Positions 42,240 through 50,219 of a DNA stretch of 64,000 bases are shown one piece after another; the first letter of the stretch is position 1; each line of letters begins with the position of its first letter. Source of the stretch: an uncultured bacterium (GTDB lineage Bacteria > Actinomycetota > Coriobacteriia > Coriobacteriales > Coriobacteriaceae); NCBI GenBank assembly GCA_905214465.1, contig CAJMMD010000008.1, forward strand, positions 14,738-78,737, read 5' to 3'. The position numbers and the translations under genes are program-made. Below the pieces are notes generated by a model. That model was not told where the DNA came from and searched no databases. It worked only from the letters and a program-made list of their open reading frames with translations.

Positions 42240-43988
42240 ATGGCGAACGACAGCAAGACATGGCGGTGCGGAAAGTATGAGCTCAGCTTTGACCGTCCGC
42301 GCATCATGGGCGTCCTCAACGTGACGCCCGATTCGTTTAGCGATGGCGGGGAGCACTTCGACCCGGATGCCGCCATCGAGTATGGCCTGGCGATGCTCGA
42401 CGCCGGCGCCGACATCATCGACGTAGGCGGCGAGTCCACGCGCCCTGGCTTTACCCCGGTCAACCCCGACGAGGAGGCTCGCCGCGTGCTGCCCGTGGTG
42501 CGCGCGCTGGCCAAAGAGGGCGCCATCGTCTCGATCGACACGCGCCACGTGGCGGTTGCCAAGGCGGCCGTGCGCTGCGGTGCTTCGATTGTCAACGATG
42601 TGACGGGCTTCACCGACCCCAAGATGGTCGAGTTCGTTAAGACGAGCACCTGCGGCGTCATCGTAATGCACGCCGGCGAGGTCGCCGCGCCCGCTCGTAC
42701 GCACGCGACGGTGCAGCTCGATACTTCGGCCGCGGCGTTTGTTGCCGAGAAGGCGCGCGAGGCGGCCGCCGAGGCTGCGCGCGAGGCTGAGAAGCCCGCT
42801 CGTCGCCGTCGCGGTAAGTTGCTGGGCGAGCCTAAGCCGGAGACCAAGCTTCCGGGCGGCGTGGTGCAGCCCTCGTTGCCGTTTGGCGAACCGGAGCCCG
42901 CGACCGAGCCTGCAGCCGAGCTGGGGCAGGAGACGCCGGCCGCCGAGCAGGCTGCTGCCGCCGAGACCGTCGCGCCCGCGCCCGAGGCCGCGCCCGCAGC
43001 CACCGAGGCCGCATCGGAGCCCAACGACCACCTGGCGGCCATGATGCGCCGCAGCGCCCGCCGCGAGGAAGCCTACGTGCCCACCTCGCAGCTCCGCCGC
43101 TTCACCCTGCCCGATTCGGCGCCCATCATGCGCCGCGTCATGGGCTTTCTGTCCGACCAGGCCCGCGCGCTCATCCACGCCGGCGTGTCGCGCGACCGCA
43201 TCTGCATCGATCCCGGTCCGGGCTTTGGCAAGACGGCCAACGAGGACATCGTCATCCAGCGCGAGACTGCCAAGATGGCGTCACTGGGCTATCCGCTCAT
43301 GTGCGCCGTATCGCGCAAGCGCTTTGTGGGCGCCGTCTCGGGCGTGACCGAGGCCGCCGAGCGCGATGCCGCTACGTTTGGCGTGTGCCTGGGCGCCATC
43401 CAGGCCGGTGCCAACATCGTGCGCGTGCACGACGCCGCGGGCTTTGCGCAGTTCCTGAACGGCTACTGGGCGGTTGCCAAGCCGCAGCCGCGCCGCGCGT
43501 TTGTGGCCGTGGGCTCCAACCTGGGGCATCGCTGTGACAACATCCGCGCCGCACGCGACATGATCGCCGAGATTCCACTCACCTGCGTGTCCAACTCCTC
43601 CAAGATCTACGAGAGCGAGCCGGCCTACGAGACGCGCCAGGACGCGTTTGCCAACGCCGTCATCGAGATTAAGACCGAGCTGGCGCCGTTGGTGCTGCTC
43701 GACGAGCTCATGAAGATCGAGGCCGAGCTGGGTCGCGACCGCTCCAAAAAGGCCAAGGCCAACGGTCCGCGCACCATCGACTTGGACCTGCTGTGGATGG
43801 ACGGCGAGACCCACGGCGGCAAAAAGCTGCGCCTGCCGCATCCGCTGATCGGCGAGCGTGACTTTGTGCTGGTGCCGCTCGAGGACCTGATGCACGACCC
43901 GGCGCGGTTCTTCCGCTATAACGGTGTCGAGGTCAAGGAACCCGAGGATCGCGTGGGCCATATCGTGGGCGAATTGGGGCGTATGTAG
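42240..43988 (+). CDS. dihydropteroate synthase fused to HPPK, with a ~140-aa insertion in the DHPS domain
   Basis: A 582-aa folate enzyme with FolP first and FolK second. DHPS motifs: GVLNVTPDSFSDGG (24-37), IIDVGGESTRPG (59-70), SIDTRHVAVAKAA, VIVMHAGE (140-147), RICIDPGPGFGKT (320-332), RVHDAAG (395-401). Between MHAGE and the next helix (IMRRVMGFLSDQA, 296-308) lies an Ala/Glu/Pro-rich stretch of about 140 residues (150-292) that normal DHPS lacks. HPPK motifs: FVAVGSNLGHRCDNI (421-435), NGPRTIDLDLLW (508-519) and LPHPLIGERDFVLVPL. AGGAGG lies six bases before the ATG at 42240. No folB is adjacent. The insertion sits by the sulfonamide/pABA loop and is probably disordered. Confidence 0.92.
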   Translation: MANDSKTWRCGKYELSFDRPRIMGVLNVTPDSFSDGGEHFDPDAAIEYGLAMLDAGADIIDVGGESTRPGFTPVNPDEEARRVLPVVRALAKEGAIVSIDTRHVAVAKAAVRCGASIVNDVTGFTDPKMVEFVKTSTCGVIVMHAGEVAAPARTHATVQLDTSAAAFVAEKAREAAAEAAREAEKPARRRRGKLLGEPKPETKLPGGVVQPSLPFGEPEPATEPAAELGQETPAAEQAAAAETVAPAPEAAPAATEAASEPNDHLAAMMRRSARREEAYVPTSQLRRFTLPDSAPIMRRVMGFLSDQARALIHAGVSRDRICIDPGPGFGKTANEDIVIQRETAKMASLGYPLMCAVSRKRFVGAVSGVTEAAERDAATFGVCLGAIQAGANIVRVHDAAGFAQFLNGYWAVAKPQPRRAFVAVGSNLGHRCDNIRAARDMIAEIPLTCVSNSSKIYESEPAYETRQDAFANAVIEIKTELAPLVLLDELMKIEAELGRDRSKKAKANGPRTIDLDLLWMDGETHGGKKLRLPHPLIGERDFVLVPLEDLMHDPARFFRYNGVEVKEPEDRVGHIVGELGRM

Positions 43989-44690
43989 ATGATCGAGATG
44001 AATGCTGTTGTCGCCGGTACCGAGCTCGACGCGGCGCGTGACGCGGGCCGCGAGGGCGTGTCCGCGGGCTGGTGCGCGTGGAGCGTGGGCGATGCTTCGC
44101 TGACGTTTTCGCTGGTTGTGCGCCCCGATGTGAACATGCATGCCTTCCACGGCCTGCCGTTTGTGGCCGCGATGGGCATGATGGACGCGCTCGTGGGCAC
44201 GGCTTCGACGCCGGGGTTGGGCCTTGCCGGTAAAGTGGGTATCCAGTGGCCGAGCGATATCGTGTGCGGTGCGCCTGCGTTTGAGGCGTCGCTCGCGCGT
44301 GTTGCCGTGAACGGCGGTGCCGGTGCTGCGGGCATGTTTGCCGCGGTGACGGTTGATATTGAGCGTGCGGCGCTGGGTGAGCTTGGCGTGGATATGGCAG
44401 ATGAGGCGCTGATCGAGGCATTGGCCGCCGCTGTGCTGACCCGCGTTGACGCCTGGGCGGTTGCCGCCAACACGCCGCAGGGCGCTGCCGGCCCGCTGGC
44501 TCCGGTGCTGGGCGAGTACTTTGACATGGTGCCACTGCTGGGTCGTCAGGTCGCGGCGGTGTCGCCCAACGGCTTGCCGCTCGCAGTCGGTGTGTTTGCG
44601 GGCCTGGACATCTGGGGCCGCGCGACCATCAAGACCGATGCCGGCGAGCAGGAGTTTCCGCCCGAGGCCGTACGGATTCGCGGACTGTAA
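43989..44690 (+). CDS. biotin-protein-ligase-like protein (BPL/LplA fold), divergent
   Basis: A 233-aa protein that follows the FolP-FolK stop codon directly. The order of segments matches the catalytic domain of biotin protein ligases: GREGVSAGWCAWSVG at the ATP/biotin loop, a SLVVRPDVNMHAFHGLPFV strand-helix, KVGIQWPSDIV in place of the family's KWPNDI, and a C-terminal SH3-like part (LPLAVGVFAGLDIWGRATIKT). The region where ligases have Lys-Leu-x-Gly-Ile-Leu is changed to AFEASLARVAVN, so the catalytic Lys may be missing. It could be an inactive homolog or a ligase with altered chemistry. Confidence 0.6.
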   Translation: MIEMNAVVAGTELDAARDAGREGVSAGWCAWSVGDASLTFSLVVRPDVNMHAFHGLPFVAAMGMMDALVGTASTPGLGLAGKVGIQWPSDIVCGAPAFEASLARVAVNGGAGAAGMFAAVTVDIERAALGELGVDMADEALIEALAAAVLTRVDAWAVAANTPQGAAGPLAPVLGEYFDMVPLLGRQVAAVSPNGLPLAVGVFAGLDIWGRATIKTDAGEQEFPPEAVRIRGL

Positions 44691-44788
44691 CGCGAGGCGC
44701 CCGCGCTCAAAGATAACGATGACAACGAAGCCCTCTTCGGCCTGTGCCGGGGAGGGTTTCGCCTATCTGGTGAATGGGTTGCCAGCGC

Positions 44789-44831
44789 CCTATTCCTCAA
44801 AATTGAAAATTTTTCAGTTTTGAGGAATAGG
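44789..44831. terminator. 21-bp hairpin overlapping the coaX stop codon
   Basis: CCTATTCCTCAAAATTGAAAA (written here in two parts: CCTATTCCTCAAAA plus TTGAAAA) pairs with 44811-44831 with one wobble and almost no loop. It lies between convergent genes and includes the last codons of coaX (stop at 44814-44816). Confidence 0.7.
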
Positions 44832-45662
44832 CTTGGCGAACGTTTGCGGGGCTGTGACATCGGGCGTGCTCGACTTATGTCCCTGTTTTACCCCCAGCTT
44901 CTGCATGCGGCGGTAGATTTCGCAGATGCCCTTGATGGTGAGTTGGCCGTCTACCACGTCGAAGGCATCGGTCGAATCGGCGACGATGCTGGCGAGGCCG
45001 CCCGTGGCGATAACGGTGGCGTCCTCGCGGCCCAGCTCGCGCTTCATGCGCGCGACCAGGCCCTCGGCCATGGCGGCAGCGCCCACCACGGCGCCGACCT
45101 TGATGCACTCTTCGGTGTCGCGACCGATGGCGTGCTCGGGCGCCTCGAGCGGCACGCTGGCGAGCTTGGCGGCACGGGCGGCAAGCGCGTCCATGGAGAT
45201 GCGGATGCCCGGCGCAATCGCCCCGCCAATGTAATAACCGTCCTCATCGATGACGTCGATATTGGTCGCGGTGCCAAAGTCCACCACGATCGCCGGCGCG
45301 CCGTAGAAAGTCTCGGCCGCAACGGCGTTGGCGACGCGGTCGGCGCCCACGGCCTGGGGGCGCGCCGCGCGCAGCTTGGTCACGGCGGCCGTCTGCGGCC
45401 CGATGACGATGGCGTCTGCGGCAATGCGGTCGGCCACGGCGTGCCACTCGCGCGAGAGCTGCGGCACCACGCCCGCAAAGGCGATCGCGTCAACCGCATC
45501 GAGCGAGAGGCCGTACATCTTAAAGAAACCCATCAGGCGCACGTGGATCTCGTCGGCGGTATAGGAGCGATCGGTGGGCATACGCCACGACTGCACCAGC
45601 TCGTCTCCGTCAAACAGGCCCATGGCCGTCTGCGTATTTCCCATATCGATAGCGAGCAGCAT
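44814..45662 (-). CDS. coaX: type III pantothenate kinase
   Basis: Phosphorylates pantothenate in the first step of CoA synthesis. The 282-aa protein starts with the ASKHA ATP motif AIDMGNTQTAMGLFDG and has GADRVANAVAA, the segment VVDFGTATNIDVID, GGAIAPGI and VIATGGLASIV, all typical of CoaX. The ATG at 45662 is placed five bases after GGGAG; an upstream in-frame ATG overlaps that site. Length slightly exceeds the usual ~255 aa because of a short C-terminal tail. Its position near the biotin-ligase-like gene recalls the birA-coaX neighbourhood of other bacteria, though here they converge. Confidence 0.95.
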   Translation of the reverse strand: MLLAIDMGNTQTAMGLFDGDELVQSWRMPTDRSYTADEIHVRLMGFFKMYGLSLDAVDAIAFAGVVPQLSREWHAVADRIAADAIVIGPQTAAVTKLRAARPQAVGADRVANAVAAETFYGAPAIVVDFGTATNIDVIDEDGYYIGGAIAPGIRISMDALAARAAKLASVPLEAPEHAIGRDTEECIKVGAVVGAAAMAEGLVARMKRELGREDATVIATGGLASIVADSTDAFDVVDGQLTIKGICEIYRRMQKLGVKQGHKSSTPDVTAPQTFAKPIPQN

Positions 45663-45798
45663 GTCTACTCCCGGTGTTGGCATAAAAGGACGCGCACCAT
45701 TGTATACGTGCCGTCGACGGCGCTCGGCTGCGATTCGTTTACGGTGATAGGGGCTGAGGGGTTTAAATATGAAGGAATTATGCTCTACGAGATTTTCC

Positions 45799-45827
45799 TT
45801 GCCGTTTACCGAACTCCCGCGTAATAT
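45799..45827 (+). promoter_or_regulatory. promoter of the initiator tRNA gene
   Basis: TTGCCG (45799-45804) and TAATAT (45822-45827) are separated by exactly 17 bp, and the tRNA starts 31 bases downstream. Confidence 0.65.
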
Positions 45828-45858
45828 TCTTTCTTGCGCACATGAGGCGCCCAGACAT

Positions 45859-45935
45859 TGCGGGGTGGAGCAGTCTGGTAGCTCGCCGGGCTCATAACCC
45901 GGAGGTCGTAGGTTCAAATCCTGCCCCCGCGACCA
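45859..45935 (+). tRNA. tRNA-fMet (anticodon CAT)
   Basis: A 77-nt cloverleaf with encoded CCA. The anticodon arm has the initiator signature GGG-CTCATAA-CCC, the D arm GGAGCAGTCTGGTAGCTC and the T arm GTAGG-TTCAAAT-CCTGC. Acceptor bases 2-7 pair (GCGGGG/CCCCGC) and position 1-72 is U-G, a weak pair as befits an initiator. Confidence 0.96.
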
Positions 45936-45944
45936 AGAACTTGC

Positions 45945-45974
45945 AGCTCGTCGGCCTACCCGGCGAGCTTTTTT
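45945..45974 (+). terminator. terminator after tRNA-fMet
   Basis: AGCTCGTCGG and CCGGCGAGCT pair with one wobble around CCTAC and are followed by six Ts. Confidence 0.85.
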
Positions 45975-46024
45975 GTTATTCCGGGACCGTGTTTTCGGTC
46001 CAATTCTCGGCCTCTCAAACAAAA

Positions 46025-46240
46025 TCTCGATCTGTAACATCTAGACCCGATTTGAGCGGCTAGGTGTTACAGATTGAGATGTTTCGGCAGGACGGTCTTC
46101 GTTTGTCTAAATCTGTAACACGAGGGACGGTTTTTACTGAGTAACTGTTACAGATCTAGATCTTTCGGCAGGCTAGATTGGTTCGTCTCAATCTGTAACA
46201 GTTGCTCGGCAAAATAGGGCCTAACTGTTACAGATTGAGA
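46025..46240. repeat. 216-bp triplet of 55-bp palindromic units, second locus
   Basis: Units at 46025-46079, 46106-46160 and 46186-46240, each with 15-bp inverted ends (TCTCAATCTGTAACA type) and a 25-nt centre; gaps are 26 and 25 nt, the same as at 28351-28566. The gaps start TGTTTCGGCAGG and TCTTTCGGCAGG, so they are related to each other. A leader like TTCTCGGCCTC precedes it, as at the other two loci. Confidence 0.92.
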
Positions 46241-46382
46241 CAAACCGACGGGCCGCCCCGCCCCATCCACCTGCCGTTACCTGCTGTCTGCCGATTTCCA
46301 TTGCGCCACTGTGCTCCCATGCCATATCCTCTAGACAACTACGCGGCACCATCGCCGCCGCGCCTACAAGAGAGGAATGTCC

Positions 46383-48413
46383 ATGACCGCACCTGCATCC
46401 AAGCTGCTCCAGCCCATTACGGTTGGCCCCCTTGAGCTCAAGAACCGCATTATGTTCCCGCCGCTGACCACCGGCTACGAGGAGCGCGACGGTTCCATCG
46501 GCGAGCGCAGCCTGGCTTTTTACGAGCGCCTGGCCCGTGGCGGCGTGAGCTACATCGTCATCGGTGACGTCGCTCCCGTTATGACCGCAAGCCCCACGCC
46601 CAAGTTAGCGACCGACGCCCAGATCCCCACGTTTAAGGCGCTGGCCGACGCCGTTCACAAGCACGGCGCCAAGGTCGCGCTGCAGCTGTTCCACCCCGAG
46701 TACGACGTGCCCGGCGTCGGCCGCATGGTCATGGGTTCCATGGCCGCTGCCAAGGCCGCGCAGGAGGCCAAGGCCGCCGGCGACGAGGAGGCCTTCGCCG
46801 CCAAGATGGCCGAGTCCAACGAGATCCGCAAGCAGGCATATGCCAAGCTGCACCACGACATGCAGCACTTTGTGAACGAGGCGAGCGTAGAGCAGCTCAC
46901 CCAGATCAAGGAGGCCATCGCCGCCTCGGCCGCCCGCGCGCAGCAGGCCGGCATCGACGCCATCGAGGTCCACGGCGACCGTCTGGTGGGTTCGCTGTGC
47001 TCGGCCATCCTCAACCAGCGCACCGACGAGTACGGTGGCTCGTTCGAGAACCGCGTCCGCTACGCGCTGGAGGTCGTCGCCGCCATTAAGGAAGCCGCGC
47101 CGCAGCTGATGGTGGAGTACAAGCTCCCCGTGATCATGGAGAACCCCGACGGCACGCCGCGCGGCAAGGGCGGCCTGCAGCCCGACGAGGCCTGCGAGTT
47201 TGCCAAGCTGCTCGAGGGCGCGGGCATCGATATGATCCAGGTCGCACAGGCCAACCACACCGGCAACATGGGTGACACCATTCCGCCCATGGGTGCCATG
47301 CCCTACAACTGGACGCTGCCGGTGGCCGAGCGCGTTAAGGCCCTGGTCTCCGTGCCGGTGGCAACCGTCGGTCGCGTGGTCTCGGTCGAGGCCGGCGAGA
47401 AGATTCTGGAAGACGGCGCGGCTGACATCATCGCCTATGGCCGCTCACTCATGTGCGACCCCGACATTGCGCTGAAGGCCGCCACGGGTGAGCCCATCCG
47501 CGAGTGCCTCAACTGCAACAAGGGCTGCGTCGACGCGATTCAAAACCGCAAGTACATTTCGTGCGTGCTTAATGCCGAGAACGGCGACGAGGCGACCGTC
47601 GCCATCAAGCCGGGCGAGGGCGACAAGAAGATCGCCGTGGTGGGCGGCGGTATTGCCGGCCTGGAGGCCGCGCGCGTGGCGGCCAAGCGCGGCTACGACG
47701 TGACTGTCTACGAGGCGAGCGATCATCTGGGCGGCCAGATTGTGCTGGCGGCCGCGCCTCCGCGCAAGGACGAGATTATGCGCTCGGTCGAGTACTACGA
47801 GAAGATCCTGCCCGGCCTGGGCGTGAAGGCTGAGCTCAACCACGCCGCTACGGCCGAGGAACTCAACGCCGCCGACGCCGCGATTGTGGCCGTGGGTGCA
47901 CACGACGTGGTCATCCCCGTTCCGGGTGCCGACTCGGAGAAGGTCGTCTCGAGCTGGGACGTGCTGGCCGGCAAGGTGGAGCTTACGGGCCGCGTCGCCG
48001 TTATCGGCGGCGGCCTGGTGGGCACCGAGACTGCCGAGTACCTGCTGCAGCACGGCTGCGAGGTGGCGATTGTCGAGATGCTCGACAAGATTGCCGCGGG
48101 CGAGTCCGAGACCATTCTGCCGCTGATCATGAGCGACTTCGCAGAGCACAACGTGGAGCAGCACGTTAAGACCCGCCTGACCGCCATTACCGACGAGGGC
48201 GTGGAGGCCATTCGCACCACCGAGGACGGCGCCGAGGAGCCGGTGAAGATCGCCTGCGATTACGTGGTGATGGCCGTAGGCTCCAAGGCCAACGCGTTTG
48301 ACCTGGACGGCGTGACGGTGCCCGTGACCTGCGTGGGCGACTGCTCGGGCGAGCGCACCGCCGACATTGCGAGCGCCATTCGCACGGCATATCACGCGGC
48401 CAACGAGCTCTAG
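46383..48413 (+). CDS. Old Yellow Enzyme family oxidoreductase (2,4-dienoyl-CoA reductase / enoate reductase type)
   Basis: A 676-aa protein with an N-terminal FMN TIM barrel (about 1-370) and C-terminal FAD/NAD-binding domains. Barrel motifs: KNRIMFPPLTTGY, AIEVHGDRLVGSLCSAILN and RTDEYGGSFENRVR. From about residue 374 there is a [4Fe-4S] motif C-x2-C-x3-C-x11-C. The Rossmann motifs are KIAVVGGGIAGLEAARVAA and VAVIGGGLVGTETAEYL. The layout matches 2,4-dienoyl-CoA reductase, enoate reductases and bile-acid BaiCD/BaiH; the substrate cannot be told apart by reading. AGAGGA lies six bases before the ATG at 46383. It is a single-gene unit with its own terminator. Confidence 0.88.
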   Translation: MTAPASKLLQPITVGPLELKNRIMFPPLTTGYEERDGSIGERSLAFYERLARGGVSYIVIGDVAPVMTASPTPKLATDAQIPTFKALADAVHKHGAKVALQLFHPEYDVPGVGRMVMGSMAAAKAAQEAKAAGDEEAFAAKMAESNEIRKQAYAKLHHDMQHFVNEASVEQLTQIKEAIAASAARAQQAGIDAIEVHGDRLVGSLCSAILNQRTDEYGGSFENRVRYALEVVAAIKEAAPQLMVEYKLPVIMENPDGTPRGKGGLQPDEACEFAKLLEGAGIDMIQVAQANHTGNMGDTIPPMGAMPYNWTLPVAERVKALVSVPVATVGRVVSVEAGEKILEDGAADIIAYGRSLMCDPDIALKAATGEPIRECLNCNKGCVDAIQNRKYISCVLNAENGDEATVAIKPGEGDKKIAVVGGGIAGLEAARVAAKRGYDVTVYEASDHLGGQIVLAAAPPRKDEIMRSVEYYEKILPGLGVKAELNHAATAEELNAADAAIVAVGAHDVVIPVPGADSEKVVSSWDVLAGKVELTGRVAVIGGGLVGTETAEYLLQHGCEVAIVEMLDKIAAGESETILPLIMSDFAEHNVEQHVKTRLTAITDEGVEAIRTTEDGAEEPVKIACDYVVMAVGSKANAFDLDGVTVPVTCVGDCSGERTADIASAIRTAYHAANEL

Positions 48414-48439
48414 GCAAGAAAGCTATCGCGTATTGAGTG

Positions 48440-48476
48440 GGCGGGGGGTGCCGTTATCGGTGCTCCCCGCCTTTTT
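48440..48476 (+). terminator. terminator of the Old Yellow Enzyme gene
   Basis: GGCGGGGGGTGCC pairs with GGTGCTCCCCGCC with minor mismatch and is followed by five Ts. Confidence 0.8.
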
Positions 48477-48510
48477 GCCAATGAGGGCGCCCACTGACCA
48501 GCTGGTTCAG

Positions 48511-48613
48511 AAAATCCGAATCTTGAGCACCAGAAAATCCGAATACTTAGAACATGAAAATCCGAATTATATGAACACGAAAATCCGAATCGCAGCCACC
48601 CGAAAATCCGAAT
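48511..48613 (+). repeat. iteron-like array: five AAAATCCGAAT repeats at a 23-bp period
   Basis: AAAATCCGAAT occurs at 48511, 48534, 48557, 48580 and 48603, with exactly 23 bp from start to start. The 12-nt intervals vary but several hold an AAC or CAC before the next repeat. The array ends 60 bases before the DUF4143 ATPase start. Direct orientation and fixed period suggest a multi-site operator. Confidence 0.92.
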
Positions 48614-48672
48614 TTGCTACAGTGGAATAGAAGAATCAGAAAGCAGGACCTGGAAATCTGCGGGGGTGGCTC

Positions 48673-49977
48673 ATGGCAGGCGAGAGGCTACATCGGGACG
48701 GATACATCCCACGTATCGTGGATGCGCAAATCGAGCGCTACCTTCGTGTCTTTGGCGCGGTCGAGATTGCGGGCATCAAGTGGTGCGGCAAGACGTGGGC
48801 CGCGCTTGAGCACGGGGCGTCCGCCTCGTATGTCGACGAGAATCTCGACCTCGCACGTGCCGACCCGGCGATGATGTTGCTGGGAGACCGTCCGCATATT
48901 ATCGATGAGTGGCAGCGCGTTCCCCAAATTTGGGACTACGTTAGACACGAGGTTGACCGCACCCGGGGCACGCGCGGCGCCTATATCCTCACGGGTTCCG
49001 CCACGCCTGCGTTTGGCTCAAAGGCGGAGGCGCCCGCGCATAGTGGAGCCGGACGCATCGGTCGCGTCCGCATGCACCCCATGACGCTTGCCGAGACAGG
49101 TGAGTCCAACGGCAAGGTGAGCCTGGCGGGCTTGTTTGAGCATCGTTTTGAGCCCTGCCGGTGCAATGGCGATACACCGGGGCTTGTCGAAGCCGCCTGC
49201 CGCGGCGGATGGCCCGAGGCGATCGATATGGTTTCGGCTGACGCCCAGCTCATCGCCCGCGAATATCTCAACACCGCGTTTTCGAGCAGCTTCCCGGCGG
49301 TCGGTCTCGACCCCGATATTGCTCGTCGAGTCTCCGCATCGATCGCGCGCAATCTGGGACAGGCGACCACGTATAAAACGATTCTTATGAATATGTTCGG
49401 TGCCGAGGAGGAACCCGCAGCGTTTGCCGACGAGACCAAGGTGCGTAGGTACCTGGATGCCCTCAAAGGCATGTTCATTCTCGAGGAGGTCCCCGGTTGG
49501 GTTCCCGCCGCGCGCGACAAACGACGCTTTACCGTCAAGCCCAAGCGCTATCTGGCAGATCCGAGCCTTGCTTGCGCCTTGCTAGGTATGTCCTTGCAGG
49601 CGTTGCTTGCCGACTGGCAGACATTTGGTCTGGTGTTTGAGAATTTGGTCATACGCGACCTTTCGGTCTACGCGCGGTCGCTCGACCTGCTGGATAGCAC
49701 GCCTGTGCGCTATTATCGCGACGATTCGGGCCTTGAGTGCGATGCTATCGTGCAGCTAGCCGACGGACGGTGGGCCGCCTTTGAGATTAAGGTGAGTGAA
49801 GATAAGGCGAGCGCCGGCGTCGAGAGCCTCAAGCGCGTTCGCAAGAAGGTCTGTGGAAACCCTCGTTCACGCACGCGCGAACCGGAGTTTATGGCCGTGA
49901 TTGTGGGGGTGGGTGAGTACGCTCGCGAGGTCGAGGACGGTATCTACGTGATACCCGTGCGCGCGTTGAGGTGTTAA
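48673..49977 (+). CDS. AAA-type ATPase with DUF4143 C-terminal domain
   Basis: A 434-aa protein. The N-terminal ATPase has a P-loop G-I-K-W-C-G-K-T (34-41), in which the usual small residues are replaced, and Walker B HIIDEWQRVPQIWD (Asp78, Glu79), then YILTGSATPAF as sensor. The C-terminal DUF4143 part includes the nuclease-like pattern ECDAIVQLADGRWAAFEIKV near 357-376, which resembles the D-ExK core of PD-(D/E)XK enzymes. These proteins are common in gut bacteria and archaea, often in variable regions, but have no firm role. A poor ribosome site GGGGTGG precedes the ATG. The 23-bp repeat array before it suggests tight or self control. Confidence 0.85.
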   Translation: MAGERLHRDGYIPRIVDAQIERYLRVFGAVEIAGIKWCGKTWAALEHGASASYVDENLDLARADPAMMLLGDRPHIIDEWQRVPQIWDYVRHEVDRTRGTRGAYILTGSATPAFGSKAEAPAHSGAGRIGRVRMHPMTLAETGESNGKVSLAGLFEHRFEPCRCNGDTPGLVEAACRGGWPEAIDMVSADAQLIAREYLNTAFSSSFPAVGLDPDIARRVSASIARNLGQATTYKTILMNMFGAEEEPAAFADETKVRRYLDALKGMFILEEVPGWVPAARDKRRFTVKPKRYLADPSLACALLGMSLQALLADWQTFGLVFENLVIRDLSVYARSLDLLDSTPVRYYRDDSGLECDAIVQLADGRWAAFEIKVSEDKASAGVESLKRVRKKVCGNPRSRTREPEFMAVIVGVGEYAREVEDGIYVIPVRALRC

Positions 49978-50131
49978 GGGGCGGCACGCCGTGTGCCCGC
50001 TGCCCGGTGCTGCGGATTGGTGCAAGTGGTCAGGTTTGTTTGCACCATGTCCTTGGCATATGGAAGAAGCTGCTGTTCGTAATCTTTAAGACATCATTAA
50101 GGCTTGCGTTGTGGAGCAAGCCGCAGGTCAA

Positions 50132-50140
50132 TGCTATTCT
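50132..50140 (+). promoter_or_regulatory. possible extended -10 promoter for the surface operon
   Basis: TGCTATTCT fits an extended -10 (TGnTATTCT), 80 bases before the first gene. A hairpin GGCTTGC/GCAAGCC (50101-50122) lies just upstream. Confidence 0.35.
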
Positions 50141-50178
50141 TTTACCTTATCGTACGGTGTTGTATTCTGCCTGAATTC

Positions 50179-50188
50179 TCTACCTGCG
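50179..50188 (-). promoter_or_regulatory. CGCAGGTAGA motif (inverse) before the surface operon
   Basis: TCTACCTGCG is the inverse of the 10-mer found before surface proteins B and C, and lies 31 bases before the ATG of the first gene. Two further inverse copies lie in modules X and Y (40037 and 40283). Confidence 0.4.
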
Positions 50189-50219
50189 AACAACGGATAA
50201 ACGCGACCGAGCGGAAAGG

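Noticed and set aside
48511..48613. CRISPR array
   Set aside because: Repeats of 11 bp with 12-nt intervals are far too short for CRISPR.
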